Origin: Fibrobacter sp. UWB13
Lineage (GTDB): Bacteria > Fibrobacterota > Fibrobacteria > Fibrobacterales > Fibrobacteraceae
Assembly (NCBI RefSeq): GCF_900177805.1
Contig: NZ_FXAX01000002.1
Coordinates: forward strand, 372,001 to 436,000
DNA: 64,000 nt
Direction: 5' to 3'
Below, piece after piece: positions 23,940 through 33,200 of this stretch; position 1 is the stretch's first letter; every line of letters begins with the position of its first letter. Below the pieces are notes generated by a model, which had not been told where the DNA came from, did not search any database, and saw nothing but the letters and a program-made list of their open reading frames with translations. A program made the position numbers and the translations under genes.

Positions 23940-24413
23940 TTAGCCTTCGCGGCCGAGCATAAATGCCTTCTTGTTGCCTTCGTGGAACTTTTCGGCAAAG
24001 AGCTTGTTCAAAGCGACGAGCCACTGATCCACGGTGAAGTCGAAGTGCTTGGAGAGCTTGCCGAGCATGGCGACGTTCAAAGCCTTCACGTTTTCGAGCT
24101 TGGAAACATCGATGTCAGCCGGCGTGAGGAGCACGCCGCCCTGCTTCATGTAGGCTTCGTTCACGACAACCTGCGTTTCGTCAAAGACGACGAGGTAGTC
24201 GGCTTCGCCGCACGGAATCATCGGGGACTGCACTTCTTCATCTTTTGCAAAACGCACATCAGAAGCGATGGAACCGCCGCGCTGGCTCATGCCATGGACT
24301 TCGGCCTTCTTCACATCGTAACCTTGTTCGAAAACGAGTTCGGCCATCACGTCACTAGCCTTGATAACACCTGTGCCACCGAGGCCTGCAAATTTAACGT
24401 TCATTACGCTCAT
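23940..24413 (-). CDS. iorB: Indolepyruvate oxidoreductase, beta subunit
   Basis: The gamma-type (pyruvate oxidoreductase gamma family) subunit that, with IorA, oxidatively decarboxylates aryl 2-oxoacids to aryl-acetyl-CoA with reduction of ferredoxin. The 157 residues show the typical GLGGTGVIKASDVMAEL and AEVHGMSQRGGSIASDVRF. Several bacterial and archaeal IorB proteins are near 200 residues, so this is a compact form. It follows iorA by 18 bases and is surely co-transcribed. The complex supports aromatic amino-acid metabolism in anaerobes, often run in the biosynthetic direction in rumen bacteria. Confidence 0.92.
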   Translation of the reverse strand: MSVMNVKFAGLGGTGVIKASDVMAELVFEQGYDVKKAEVHGMSQRGGSIASDVRFAKDEEVQSPMIPCGEADYLVVFDETQVVVNEAYMKQGGVLLTPADIDVSKLENVKALNVAMLGKLSKHFDFTVDQWLVALNKLFAEKFHEGNKKAFMLGREG

Positions 24414-24431
24414 AATTATTCAACCTCTCTA

Positions 24432-26099
24432 TTAAAAGTTATTGTTCTTCTTGGCAGCGGCTTCTGCTTCGGCAAGTGCCTTTTCGGCCTTTTCCTTGTT
24501 TGCCTTGTCCCAGGCAAGGATGCTCTTGAGGGCGAGAATGCAGGGGCTCTTTGCAACGATAAGCGTGAGTTCGTCCTTTTCGAGGGATTCCTTCACGAGA
24601 CGCTTGAATTCTTCCGGTTCCTTGACCTGGTTCACTTCATAGACGTTGTCGAAACCGGCGACCTTTGCGACTTCCTTGTAGTCAATCTTATATGCCGGAG
24701 AGTGGTCGAGGTGACGGCCCGTACCCGGGTGTTCCTGCTGACCGGTCATAGCGGTGATGCTATTGTCCAAAATGATGACAACGTGGCCAGTTTCCGGGCG
24801 GTTGTAACCTGCTTCCACAAGGCCAGTGATGCCACTGTGAACAAACGTAGAGTCGCCAATCACGGAGACAACGCGCTTTGCCTGTTCGCGCGGGAGCACG
24901 TTACGGAGACCGATACCCATACCGATTGCGGCACCCATGTCAATCATGTAGTCCATGGCGCTGATCGGCGGGAGAGCGGCGAGCGTGTAGCAGCCGATGT
25001 CACCGGAGACGATGCAGTCGAGTTCCTTGAGAACTGCAAAGGAGCTGCGGTGCGGGCAGCCCGGGCAGAGCATAGGCGGCTTGCCCTTGACCGGAACTGG
25101 ATCCGGGTTCTTGTCGCCAGCGATAATGCGGCGCACACGGTTCACATCGAGTTCACCAAAGCGGAAAATCGGATCAAACTTGCTTTCGCACTGGATGCCT
25201 GCGGCCTTGATGTTTTCAGCAAGCCACGGGTCGTTTTCTTCGATGACCATGAGGCGCTTGCCTTCGAACTTCTTGGCGAAATCCTTGATGAGCTGCATCG
25301 GCAGCGGGTAGGTCATACCGAGTTTGAGGATGCTTGCTTCCGGGGCGGCTTCGCGGACGTGGTGGTAGCTGATGCCGCTCACGATGATACCGAAATCTTC
25401 GCTGCGCATTTCGACCTTGTTCGGGCCTTCGGCAACGTTCCAGGCTTCCATTTCGTCCATCTTGGCGCGGAGGCGACGGCCAGCCGGCTTCGAGAAGCCA
25501 GGCACCATCACATGCTGGGCGATATTGCGTTCAAAGTTCGGCACCATTGCCGGGAGTTCTTCCTTCGGCACGACGATAGACTTGGAATGGTCCACGCGGG
25601 TGGTCATGCGGAGGATGACAGGAATCTTGAACTTTTCGCTCGTCTGCATGGCGATGCGGAAGAAATCATAGGCTTCCTGGGAGTTGGACGGTTCGAACAT
25701 CGGGCAAACGGATGCCTTCGCGTGGTTACGCGTATCCTGTTCGTTCTGGGAGCTGCCCTGACCCGGGTCATCGGCAACGATCCACACCATGCCGCCATCG
25801 ACACCCGTGTAAGTTGCGGTATAGAGAACATCACTTGCCACATTCAAGCCAACCATCTTCATGGTGACAACACTGCGGGCGTGACCAAAAGCGGCACCGA
25901 GAGCGACTTCGGCAGCGACCTTTTCGTTCGGAGCCCACTGGGCATAGCCACCCAGTTCAGAGTAATCTTCCAAGATTTCGGTGGAAGGAGTTCCCGGATA
26001 ACCTGCGGCAAGCTGCACATTGCAATGACGCATGGAAAGGGAAATGGCTTCGTTGCCCGAAATCAGCATCTTTTTCGCATTTGGATCAAAAGCTGGCAT
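24432..26099 (-). CDS. iorA: Indolepyruvate oxidoreductase, alpha subunit, without ferredoxin domain
   Basis: Thiamine-diphosphate subunit of 555 residues. The ATG at 26099 was chosen because an AAGGAA site precedes it and the conserved N-terminus (KMLISGNEAISLSMRHCNVQ, then LAAGYPGTPSTEILE) starts there. The CPGCPHR motif and the thiamine-diphosphate region (GDIGCYTLAALPP, then GAAIGMGIG) are present. Canonical IorA proteins, above 600 residues, end in a domain binding two 4Fe-4S clusters. Here the protein stops just after AKSPCILAL with a Lys/Ala/Glu helix and no cysteine cluster. There is no frameshift or leftover ferredoxin sequence downstream; iorB follows at once. Confidence 0.92.
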   Translation of the reverse strand: MPAFDPNAKKMLISGNEAISLSMRHCNVQLAAGYPGTPSTEILEDYSELGGYAQWAPNEKVAAEVALGAAFGHARSVVTMKMVGLNVASDVLYTATYTGVDGGMVWIVADDPGQGSSQNEQDTRNHAKASVCPMFEPSNSQEAYDFFRIAMQTSEKFKIPVILRMTTRVDHSKSIVVPKEELPAMVPNFERNIAQHVMVPGFSKPAGRRLRAKMDEMEAWNVAEGPNKVEMRSEDFGIIVSGISYHHVREAAPEASILKLGMTYPLPMQLIKDFAKKFEGKRLMVIEENDPWLAENIKAAGIQCESKFDPIFRFGELDVNRVRRIIAGDKNPDPVPVKGKPPMLCPGCPHRSSFAVLKELDCIVSGDIGCYTLAALPPISAMDYMIDMGAAIGMGIGLRNVLPREQAKRVVSVIGDSTFVHSGITGLVEAGYNRPETGHVVIILDNSITAMTGQQEHPGTGRHLDHSPAYKIDYKEVAKVAGFDNVYEVNQVKEPEEFKRLVKESLEKDELTLIVAKSPCILALKSILAWDKANKEKAEKALAEAEAAAKKNNNF

Positions 26100-26258
26100 G
26101 ATATTCCTTTTTTGTTTTAATCGTTTTTTAAACGAACTGCAATATAGAAAAAAACTATTTTGCGCATCCTTGGCACGGACTTCAAGAAACGCGAAAACAA
26201 GAAGTAATTTTTTGTTATATATTATTAAGGTTTTAACTATGTATAAAACTCCGAAAAA

Positions 26259-26287
26259 GGAGATGTCCGAACAAGTCGGGCATGACA
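26259..26287 (+). repeat. Intergenic hairpin repeat, copy L, in the flavodiiron gene leader
   Basis: ATGTCCGA and TCGGGCAT pair around ACAAG, with one T-G pair, followed by GACA. It ends 28 bases before the flavodiiron start codon, so it is probably in its messenger. Confidence 0.8.
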
Positions 26288-26315
26288 AGTTTAGGATTAA
26301 AAAAAGAGGAATAAA

Positions 26316-27494
26316 ATGATTGTTTCAGATTTTAGCGAAAGCATTAAGTTCGTTGGAGTGGATGACCGCGAGATTGATTTATTTGAAGGGCAGTACAAGG
26401 TTCCTGATGGAGTTTCGTACAATTCCTACGTGATTTTCGACGAGAAGATTGCCGTCACGGATTCCGTAGACGCACACAAAGTAAGTGAATGGTTGACAAA
26501 TGTTGAAAATACATTGCAGGGCAAAAAGCCCGACTACCTGATTGTCCACCATTTGGAACCCGACCACGCCGGCGGCTTTCTCGAATTCATCAAGAAGTAC
26601 CCGGACGCAACTATCGCCGCATCTGCAAAGGCGCTTACGTTCATTCCGCAGTTCGTCAAGCTCCCGGAAGGCACAAAGACGCTCACGCTCAAGGATGGCG
26701 ACACGCTTTCGCTCGGCAAGCACACGCTAAAGTTCATCGCAGCCCCGATGGTCCACTGGCCCGAAGTCTTGCTCAGCTATGACGAATCCGAAAAGATTCT
26801 GTTCTCCGCCGATGCGTTCGGCACATTCGGACTTTCTGGCAAGCTCGGCGAAGATTGGGTGAGCGAAGCGAGACGCTACTACATCAACATCGTCGGGAAA
26901 TATGGCATGCAGGTGCAGAGCGTTTTGAAAAAGCTCGCCGGAATCGAGGTCAAGACGATTTGCCCGTTGCACGGCCCGGTTCTTACAGACAATTTAAGTT
27001 TCTACATTGACAAGTACAACACCTGGAGTAGCTACGCTCCAGAAACGCAAGGCGTGTTTGTCGCCTACGCAGGCGTTTACGGCCACACGGCAGAAGCCGC
27101 GAAAAAGCTCGCCGAATCGCTCCGCGAAAAAGGCGTTGACGTGACGATTATGGATTTGGCCCGCACATATTCTTCGGAAACGGTCGCACAGGCATTCCGT
27201 TACAGCCATCTCGCCGTATGCGCGACAACGCTTGACGCAGGACTCTTCCCCGCTGCCGAAAAATTCCTCACGCATCTCAAGGCGAAAAACTTCTGCAACC
27301 GCAAAGTCGGCATTGTCGAAAACGGCACTTGGGCACCTATGGCCGCAAAGAAAATGCACGAGATTCTTGACACGCTCAAGAACGTGACATTCTGCGAAAC
27401 AACGGTCACACTCAAGTCCGCCCTCGACGAGACTTCCGCCGCAAAGCTTGAAGAACTTGCTGTGGAAATTGCGAAGGATTTGGGGAAAGCGTAG
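26316..27494 (+). CDS. Flavodiiron protein (FprA family O2/NO reductase)
   Basis: Cytoplasmic flavodiiron enzyme that reduces oxygen to water or nitric oxide to nitrous oxide, protecting anaerobes. The 392 residues have an N-terminal metallo-beta-lactamase-type domain with the diiron ligands H79-x-E81-x-D83-H84, H147, D166 and H219. A C-terminal flavodoxin domain (VFVAYAGVYGHTAEAA, from about 240) binds FMN. All ligands are present, so it should be active. It has no extra rubredoxin domain. It is divergent from iorA, whose product is oxygen-sensitive. AGAGGA precedes the ATG. Confidence 0.94.
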   Translation: MIVSDFSESIKFVGVDDREIDLFEGQYKVPDGVSYNSYVIFDEKIAVTDSVDAHKVSEWLTNVENTLQGKKPDYLIVHHLEPDHAGGFLEFIKKYPDATIAASAKALTFIPQFVKLPEGTKTLTLKDGDTLSLGKHTLKFIAAPMVHWPEVLLSYDESEKILFSADAFGTFGLSGKLGEDWVSEARRYYINIVGKYGMQVQSVLKKLAGIEVKTICPLHGPVLTDNLSFYIDKYNTWSSYAPETQGVFVAYAGVYGHTAEAAKKLAESLREKGVDVTIMDLARTYSSETVAQAFRYSHLAVCATTLDAGLFPAAEKFLTHLKAKNFCNRKVGIVENGTWAPMAAKKMHEILDTLKNVTFCETTVTLKSALDETSAAKLEELAVEIAKDLGKA

Positions 27495-27507
27495 TTTATT
27501 TTACGAG

Positions 27508-27593
27508 AAGGCGATGCCGTCCCCATACGCGGATCATGACCACGTAAGAGCTAAAGCTCTAAGTGGTCAAAGAGAACGGTGTCCGGCATGACA
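27508..27593 (+). repeat. Intergenic hairpin repeat, copy G (nested-insert type)
   Basis: The outer stem GATGCCG/CGGCATG encloses the same insert as copy F. The nested stems are GACCAC...GTGGTC and AGAGCT...AGCTCT. Relative to copy F, paired positions change together in both the outer and inner stems. Confidence 0.85.
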
Positions 27594-27621
27594 ACGAAAA
27601 AGTGAATTGCATGAAAAATTG

Positions 27622-27652
27622 CAAAAAAGTCGGCGGACGCCGACTTTTTTAT
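27622..27652 (+). terminator. Terminator downstream of the flavodiiron gene
   Basis: AAAAAAGTCGGCG and CGCCGACTTTTTT form a stem with a T tail. It is nearly symmetrical and may also end transcripts from the minus strand. Confidence 0.85.
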
Positions 27653-27671
27653 GCGTTTGAGGATTGTGTAT

Positions 27672-27725
27672 GGAGATTCCGGCTTACTTCGACTCCGCTC
27701 AGCACAGGCTCTGGCCGGAATGACA
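27672..27725 (+). repeat. Intergenic hairpin repeat, copy H (30-base loop type)
   Basis: ATTCCGGC and GCCGGAAT pair around a 30-base loop that differs from that of copy A at only a few positions, while the stem sequence is different but still fully paired. Confidence 0.85.
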
Positions 27726-27733
27726 CTAAAAAA

Positions 27734-27763
27734 GGTGACCCCGGAATGGGATCCGTGGTGACA
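27734..27763 (+). repeat. Intergenic hairpin repeat, copy I
   Basis: GGTGACCCCGGA and TCCGTGGTGACA form the short form of the element, with one mismatch in the stem. It is 8 bases past copy H. Confidence 0.7.
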
Positions 27764-27784
27764 AGCGCGAGGAGCGTTCACCGG

Positions 27785-28132
27785 TTACTTCTTGCTAGCG
27801 AGTTCCTCTTCGAGTTTCTTGTTGCGGCTGTCCTGCATTTCGCAGATGTTCTTGAGGTTGTTGATTTCTGCGTTCTGCTTGGCCACCTGGTCCTTGAGGT
27901 CTTCGCACTTTGCAGCAAAGGTCTGTTCGGATTCAATGCGGCTGTTCAGTTCCTTGCGGAGGCTATCCACGGAATTGCGGAGCTTTTCGACGGCATCGTC
28001 GGCATCTTTCAAGACCGGGTTATCGCAAGTTTCGTTTTCATTGCAAGAGCAGCACTTAAAAAATTTCTTCGTAATGGCAACAGTCGCTGCGGCACCGAGA
28101 ATGGCACCGACTAAAAAGCTATTCGTCTTCAT
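27785..28132 (-). CDS. Small membrane-anchored coiled-coil protein
   Basis: A 115-residue protein with one N-terminal membrane segment rich in Gly and Ala (SFLVGAILGAAATVAITKKF), a short Cys-rich stretch (CCSCNENETC) and a long charged helix from about residue 40. The plan resembles YtxH-type small proteins (one membrane helix plus coiled coil), whose function is unknown. The ATG at 28132 has an AAGGAG site; the upstream in-frame ATG at 28159 lacks one. It appears to be transcribed alone. Confidence 0.75.
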   Translation of the reverse strand: MKTNSFLVGAILGAAATVAITKKFFKCCSCNENETCDNPVLKDADDAVEKLRNSVDSLRKELNSRIESEQTFAAKCEDLKDQVAKQNAEINNLKNICEMQDSRNKKLEEELASKK

Positions 28133-28210
28133 AGTCAAACTCCTTGTAATCAAATCCACCTAATAATATCCATTAAAAAAACGGGAAAGTCAAGATTTTT
28201 TTAGAAAAAA

Positions 28211-28261
28211 GGAGATTTCCGCTCGTCCCCGTCAAGCGAGGACAGGTAGGCGGGAATGACA
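28211..28261 (+). repeat. Intergenic hairpin repeat, copy M
   Basis: GGAGATTTCCGC and GGCGGGAATGACA are the outer arms. The centre holds a second hairpin (TCGTCCCC and the CGAGGACA arm), giving a 51-base copy upstream of the diguanylate cyclase gene. Confidence 0.75.
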
Positions 28262-28328
28262 GACGAGAAGAAAGCTTGCAAAATCAGTACAAAAATCTTA
28301 TATTAATTTAAAATACTTCAAGGTGTAT

Positions 28329-29921
28329 ATGGTTGATCCTCTTTATTCCGTGCTAGCTTTTACCTGTGCGTTCGTCTTGCTGATTTTCAAGAATCAGTTT
28401 AGAATCGTATTGGACAAAAGCGAAAAAACAGACAAGGATTTCTTGTACCTTGCCAACTGGGTGATTGTATTTTGCCTCCAGGACGGTATCTGGGGGATTT
28501 TCGGCTGCGGAGCTATCAAGAACAACTTCCTGCTTTTCCTGTCATCCTCGTTTTTCCATGCGGCAGCCGCTGTCATGGCCTTTATCTGGCTCAACTACAT
28601 ATTGAATTTCATCAACATCGAGCGCGAAAAGGCTATTCCCGCCAAGATGTTGTCCCTAGCGCTAGTCATATTCCAGCTAATCCTTCTTTTGATGAATTTC
28701 AGGTCAAGTTTTCTTTTCGGCATCAGCGACGAGGGCACCTACATCGTCATGAACGGGAGAAACCTACTATATTACAGCCAATATTTCACATTCTTCGTCA
28801 TTGCAATTTTTCTGGTTTACAAAACAGCGAGCGCAAAAAAGACAAGCGCCCGCAAACACTATGCCGCAGGGTTCCTGTTTATTTCGGCACCGGTCCTGTG
28901 CGGTTTTCTGCAAAGGGCATTTCCATTTTCTCCGTGTGATTCCATCGGATCCATGCTCGGCTGCTGCACCATCTATGCATTTTTCATCTCGAAAATTAGC
29001 CGCAACAGGGACTTGTCGCAAAAGGCGGTCATCATCGCAGGGCTTTCTTCGGACTACGACGTGGTCGTGTACGTCAATATTCCCAAGAACCACGCCAAGT
29101 TCTACCAGATCAGCGAAAAGTTCACCCCGCTCCTGTGGGAAGGTCGCAATTCCACCAACCCCAAGGATTTCGACAATTTCATGAAGCGCATTTACGTCCC
29201 TAACGAATTTAGCGATTTTATCGAAAAATCAACCATCGACAAGTGCATCGAACTTTTACAGAGTGCCCCCTATTATACCATCCCATTCCTCGCAAGCATC
29301 AACGGACAGATTGAGCATTACCGCCTGAAAATCGCAAGCGACAAAAGCAACGCCCAGGGGTTCATTATCGGCATTATCAACGTCGAAGAGGAACATCGTC
29401 TAGAAGAAACCGCACAACGCTTGAGAAAGGATCTCCAGCATACAAAGCTCATTGCGAACAAAGACCCGCTCACAGGAGTCGGGAGCGCCGCCGCGTACAA
29501 GGCGAAATGCGAACTAATCGACAACGAAATCAAAGCCAAGGACAAAATAAAATTCGCGCTTGTAGAATGCGACGTCAACGACCTGAAGGTTATCAACGAT
29601 ACGTTCGGGCACGACATGGGCGATGAATATCTCAAGAACTGCAGCAAGGTTTTCTGCAATGTTTTCAGCCACAGCCCGGTTTTCCGCATCGGCGGTGATG
29701 AATTTGTCATCATCCTTTTCGGCGAACAGTACGAAAAACGCGCAGAACTTTTTGAAAAGCTGAAATCATCCGTGAACCGCAAGCCAGACGCCCCGAAGGA
29801 GAGCATTTCGTTTGCAGCAGGCATGGCGGATTACAGCAGCAAAATTGACGAATGCGTTAAGGACGTGCTCAAGAGAGCCGACACGTTCATGTATATAGAT
29901 AAGGGTAAAATCAAGAGCTAG
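28329..29921 (+). CDS. Membrane-bound diguanylate cyclase (GGDEF)
   Basis: A 530-residue inner-membrane protein that should make the second messenger cyclic di-GMP. The N-terminal 220 residues contain about six or seven hydrophobic segments, a 7TM-type sensor. A linker of about 140 residues, perhaps PAS-like, follows, then the GGDEF domain (about 370-528) with DPLTGVGSAAAYKAKCE and an intact RIGGDEFVII. No R-x-x-D inhibitory site is seen just before GGDEF, so product inhibition may be absent. The ATG at 28329 follows an AAGG site. No EAL or HD-GYP domain is attached. Confidence 0.87.
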   Translation: MVDPLYSVLAFTCAFVLLIFKNQFRIVLDKSEKTDKDFLYLANWVIVFCLQDGIWGIFGCGAIKNNFLLFLSSSFFHAAAAVMAFIWLNYILNFINIEREKAIPAKMLSLALVIFQLILLLMNFRSSFLFGISDEGTYIVMNGRNLLYYSQYFTFFVIAIFLVYKTASAKKTSARKHYAAGFLFISAPVLCGFLQRAFPFSPCDSIGSMLGCCTIYAFFISKISRNRDLSQKAVIIAGLSSDYDVVVYVNIPKNHAKFYQISEKFTPLLWEGRNSTNPKDFDNFMKRIYVPNEFSDFIEKSTIDKCIELLQSAPYYTIPFLASINGQIEHYRLKIASDKSNAQGFIIGIINVEEEHRLEETAQRLRKDLQHTKLIANKDPLTGVGSAAAYKAKCELIDNEIKAKDKIKFALVECDVNDLKVINDTFGHDMGDEYLKNCSKVFCNVFSHSPVFRIGGDEFVIILFGEQYEKRAELFEKLKSSVNRKPDAPKESISFAAGMADYSSKIDECVKDVLKRADTFMYIDKGKIKS

Positions 29922-29965
29922 CGGATTTGTGCAGGGAACTCTCCGCCAACGCGGGGAGAAGACAC

Positions 29966-29998
29966 AAAAAACCCCGGGTCTTTCGACTCGGGGCTTTT
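29966..29998. terminator. Bidirectional terminator between the GGDEF gene and tRNA-Ser
   Basis: CCCCGGGTC and GACTCGGGG pair around TTTC. A-rich sequence on the left and T-rich on the right give T runs on both strands, so it can end the diguanylate cyclase messenger and the tRNA transcript. Confidence 0.85.
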
Positions 29999-30001
29999 CA
30001 G

Positions 30002-30090
30002 CGGGAAGAGCGAGATTCGAACTCGCGATAGGATTTAGTCCTATACGTCCTTAGCAGGGACGCGCCTTCGGCCAACTCGGCCATCTTCCC
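30002..30090 (-). tRNA. tRNA-Ser(GCU)
   Basis: On the minus strand the acceptor stem is GGGAAGA with TCTTCCC, followed by discriminator G. The anticodon loop is CTGCTAA, anticodon GCT, reading AGC and AGU. A long variable arm (GTATAGGACTAAATCCTATC) marks a class II serine tRNA. The T arm is GCGAG-TTCGAAT-CTCGC. No CCA is encoded, so CCA must be added after transcription. Confidence 0.95.
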
Positions 30091-30105
30091 ATCTTGGGGA
30101 CCCAA

Positions 30106-30134
30106 ATTTTAACAAAATTCTAACGAAAATTCAA
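30106..30134 (-). promoter_or_regulatory. Promoter of tRNA-Ser
   Basis: Reading the minus strand: TTGAAT, a 17-base spacer and TAAAAT, ending 15 bases before the mature tRNA 5' end. Confidence 0.7.
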
Positions 30135-30267
30135 GGGGTAACAGCCAAATTCATTGATTTTCCTCAAAAAAGGGCGTATTTTTTACATATTACAGGTCTC
30201 TGGGCAAGTCACCCCTTCAAAACTTTTATATCTTGTAACTCGTTAATAGTCAATAATTTACGGTAAC

Positions 30268-33200
30268 ATGAACAAGTTTGTCAAAATCATCGTCGCTATT
30301 TTCCTCGTAGCCTTGATTTGCTACATCCCCTTTTACATTGTCGTGTTCAAGATCCTCCCCGAACGCGACCCGGATAACCAATTCAACCGCACCAATATCC
30401 TACAGGTGCTCTCCGGCGAGACCCGCGTCTTCTACGAAGACGGCGAAAACCTGCTCGGCGCATTCTTTGACGCGAACCACCGCGTGTACGTGCCTTATGG
30501 TGATATCCCGGTCAACCTGATCAACGCCCTTATCGCCGCCGAAGACTCCCGTTACTGGACCCACAACGGTTACGACCTCAAGGGTTTCATGCGCGCCATG
30601 GTCAATAACATCAAATCAGGGCGTGTCAGCCAGGGCGGATCCTCACTCACGCAGCAGGCCGTCAAGAACATTTTTGGTCGCGAAGAACGTAGCGTCAAGG
30701 AAAAGCTCAAGGAATTTTTGAATGCGCTCCGCATGGAGAAGCACTTTACCAAGGAAGACATCCTGGAATTTTACCTGAACCAGTTCCACGTTTCAGGTAC
30801 GGGTAAGGGTGTGGCAATCGCGGCACAGTACTTCTTTAACAAGGAACTCAAGGATTTGACGCTTGCCGAATGCGCATTTATCGCAGGCTCGGTGAAGGGA
30901 CCGTTCAACTACGACCCGTTCATCCAGCGCACCGAAGAACGCAGGCAAAAGGCAATCGAACGCGGCGAGACGCGACTCCGCTACGTACTCGGACGCATGG
31001 TCGAAGAAGGCTACATCGAGCAGGCCGACATGGATGCCGCCATCGCAAAGCCCTTGGAATTCAACCACGGCAATTTCCGTTTCACGATGAGCACGACACT
31101 TGAACGCTTGGAAGAACGCCTCGACAGCGACTTTTTCCACGAACTTTTCCAAAAGGAAGGCATCGAAGACTGGCGCAAGGCTCAACTCGAAATCACAACA
31201 ACTTTGAACGCCAAATCGCAGGATGCCGCCAAACGCGCATTGCAGACAAACATCAGTAACTTGCAATTACAGCTCGGCGGTTTTGTACTCCCGAAGGCTC
31301 AATTTGCAAACCGCGCCCGCAACGCTCGCAAGGGCGATTACCTCTACGGCGCCGTGGATAGCGTTTTCTACGATACGACCGGCAGACTGCAATCGCTCAA
31401 GTTGAACTTCGGGCAGCTCAAGGGCATTGTCACGGAGCAGTCCGTGAACGACTTTGCCAAACTCGCCGGTGGCGATGTGAACAAGATTCTTGCAACTCAG
31501 CTCAAGCCGGGAGCCATCCTCCTCGTGAGCATCATCGACGAAACCCCGATTGACGGTTACGCACAGTGCAAAATTGAAACGGAACCGGTGCTGCAAGGCG
31601 CACTCGTCGCCATCCAGAACGGCAAGGTGCTCGCGAGCCAAGGCGGTTTCCACAACACTGGATTTGACCGTAGCTTCAAGGCACTCCGCCAACTCGGTTC
31701 TAGCTGGAAGCCGATTCTTTACGCTCTCGCCCTCAAATACCACTGGAACTACCTTGACAATCTCGAAAACGAATTCAACGCCTTCCAGTACGGGAACCAA
31801 TTCTACTTCCCGCGCCCGGACCACAAGAACAAGGGTGACGTTGTCAGCATTGCATGGGCCGCTACGCGTTCCGAAAACATCGCAAGTATTTGGCTTTTGG
31901 AACACCTGTTGGACAAGCTCTCGGACAAGGAATTCGAAGACGTTGCCCGCGAAAACGGCTTTGCCCGCAATCCGGATGAAGAACGCATCAAGTTCGTGGA
32001 ACGTTTGCGCGACAAGTTCGGCCTCATGATGAAGGAGGAAGTCAAGCGCGAAATCGAATTCACGAAGGCACGCGATGCGCTCGTGGAACGTTATATGAAC
32101 GACGGCAAGGTATTGCAGGCCCGTGCCGTGCAGAACTTGCGCTACGGCACGTTTACGGACATCGGTTTGAAACAAGCGAAGCGCGACCCGAAAATCACGA
32201 AGTACGTAAACCACAACTTTAAGCGTTACTCTGAAATCTGGCGCGCCCGCGAAATACAGGAGCTCGACCCGGATGAATCGACAAAGCTTCTGCCGCTCGA
32301 TTCCGTACAGCTGATCGAAAACTTTACGCTTGCCGACTTTAAACGTTTGAACGCCATGATTGAACCGGTCGATAGCGATGCAGATTACTTCGACATGGCT
32401 CATCTACGTTACTGGCCGGATTACCGCCGTGCGCTTGCGATGGCCGACTACGCCCGCTTTGCAAACGAAATCGGCATCCACCAGAAATTGCAGAAAGTGT
32501 TCAGTATGCCGCTCGGCGTGAACGACATTACGCTTGCCGAAATCACGACCGCCTACCAGACACTCCTCACAGGCAAGATTTTCAAGTGCAAGGACGCGAA
32601 CTGGACCGAAGCCTGCTTTATCAAAGAAATCAGGAACCGCGATGGCCGTACGATTTTCAGGAACAAGATGGAATCGATGACGGTGCTTGACGATACCGTG
32701 ACAACGCAGATGGGCGTGATGTTGCGCTCCGTGTTCACGAACGGTACGGCACACAGCCAGCTCACCGCGCTTAGCGTCAAGAATCCTGAAGGAGCTTCGA
32801 AGCTCCGTTACCCGGTGATGGGCAAGACGGGTACGACAAACGATTACCGCAACGTGGCATTCCTTGGTGCGCTCCCGACATACGTCAAGGAAAAGAATGG
32901 CATCGCGCTGGATTCCGTGATTGCCATTGGTAGCTATGTGGGCTTTGACGACAACAAGCCTTTGAAATCGGGACGCACGCGTATTGCAGGCGCCTCGGGT
33001 GGTTTGCCGCAGTGGGCTTCGTTTGCGAAGGAAGAAATAGACATTCTCGGCATTCCGAAGCAAATCGACTTCCTCGACATTTCGATGATCGCCACGGGCG
33101 AAGTGCCGTTGATGCTGACAAACGAACGTGGAGAACTCACGGTAGACCCGATGACCGGTGAAGCTTTGGTGAACGGCGAAAAAGGCCGCCCGCTCCCGTG

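Noticed and set aside
23904-26120. A 738-codon frame on the + strand opposite iorAB
   Set aside because: Antisense shadow; both ior genes on the minus strand have all family motifs.
26100-26288. Longer N-terminus for IorA
   Set aside because: The added 63 residues are hydrophobic and Cys-rich without family similarity, and they overlap the intergenic region with a hairpin repeat.
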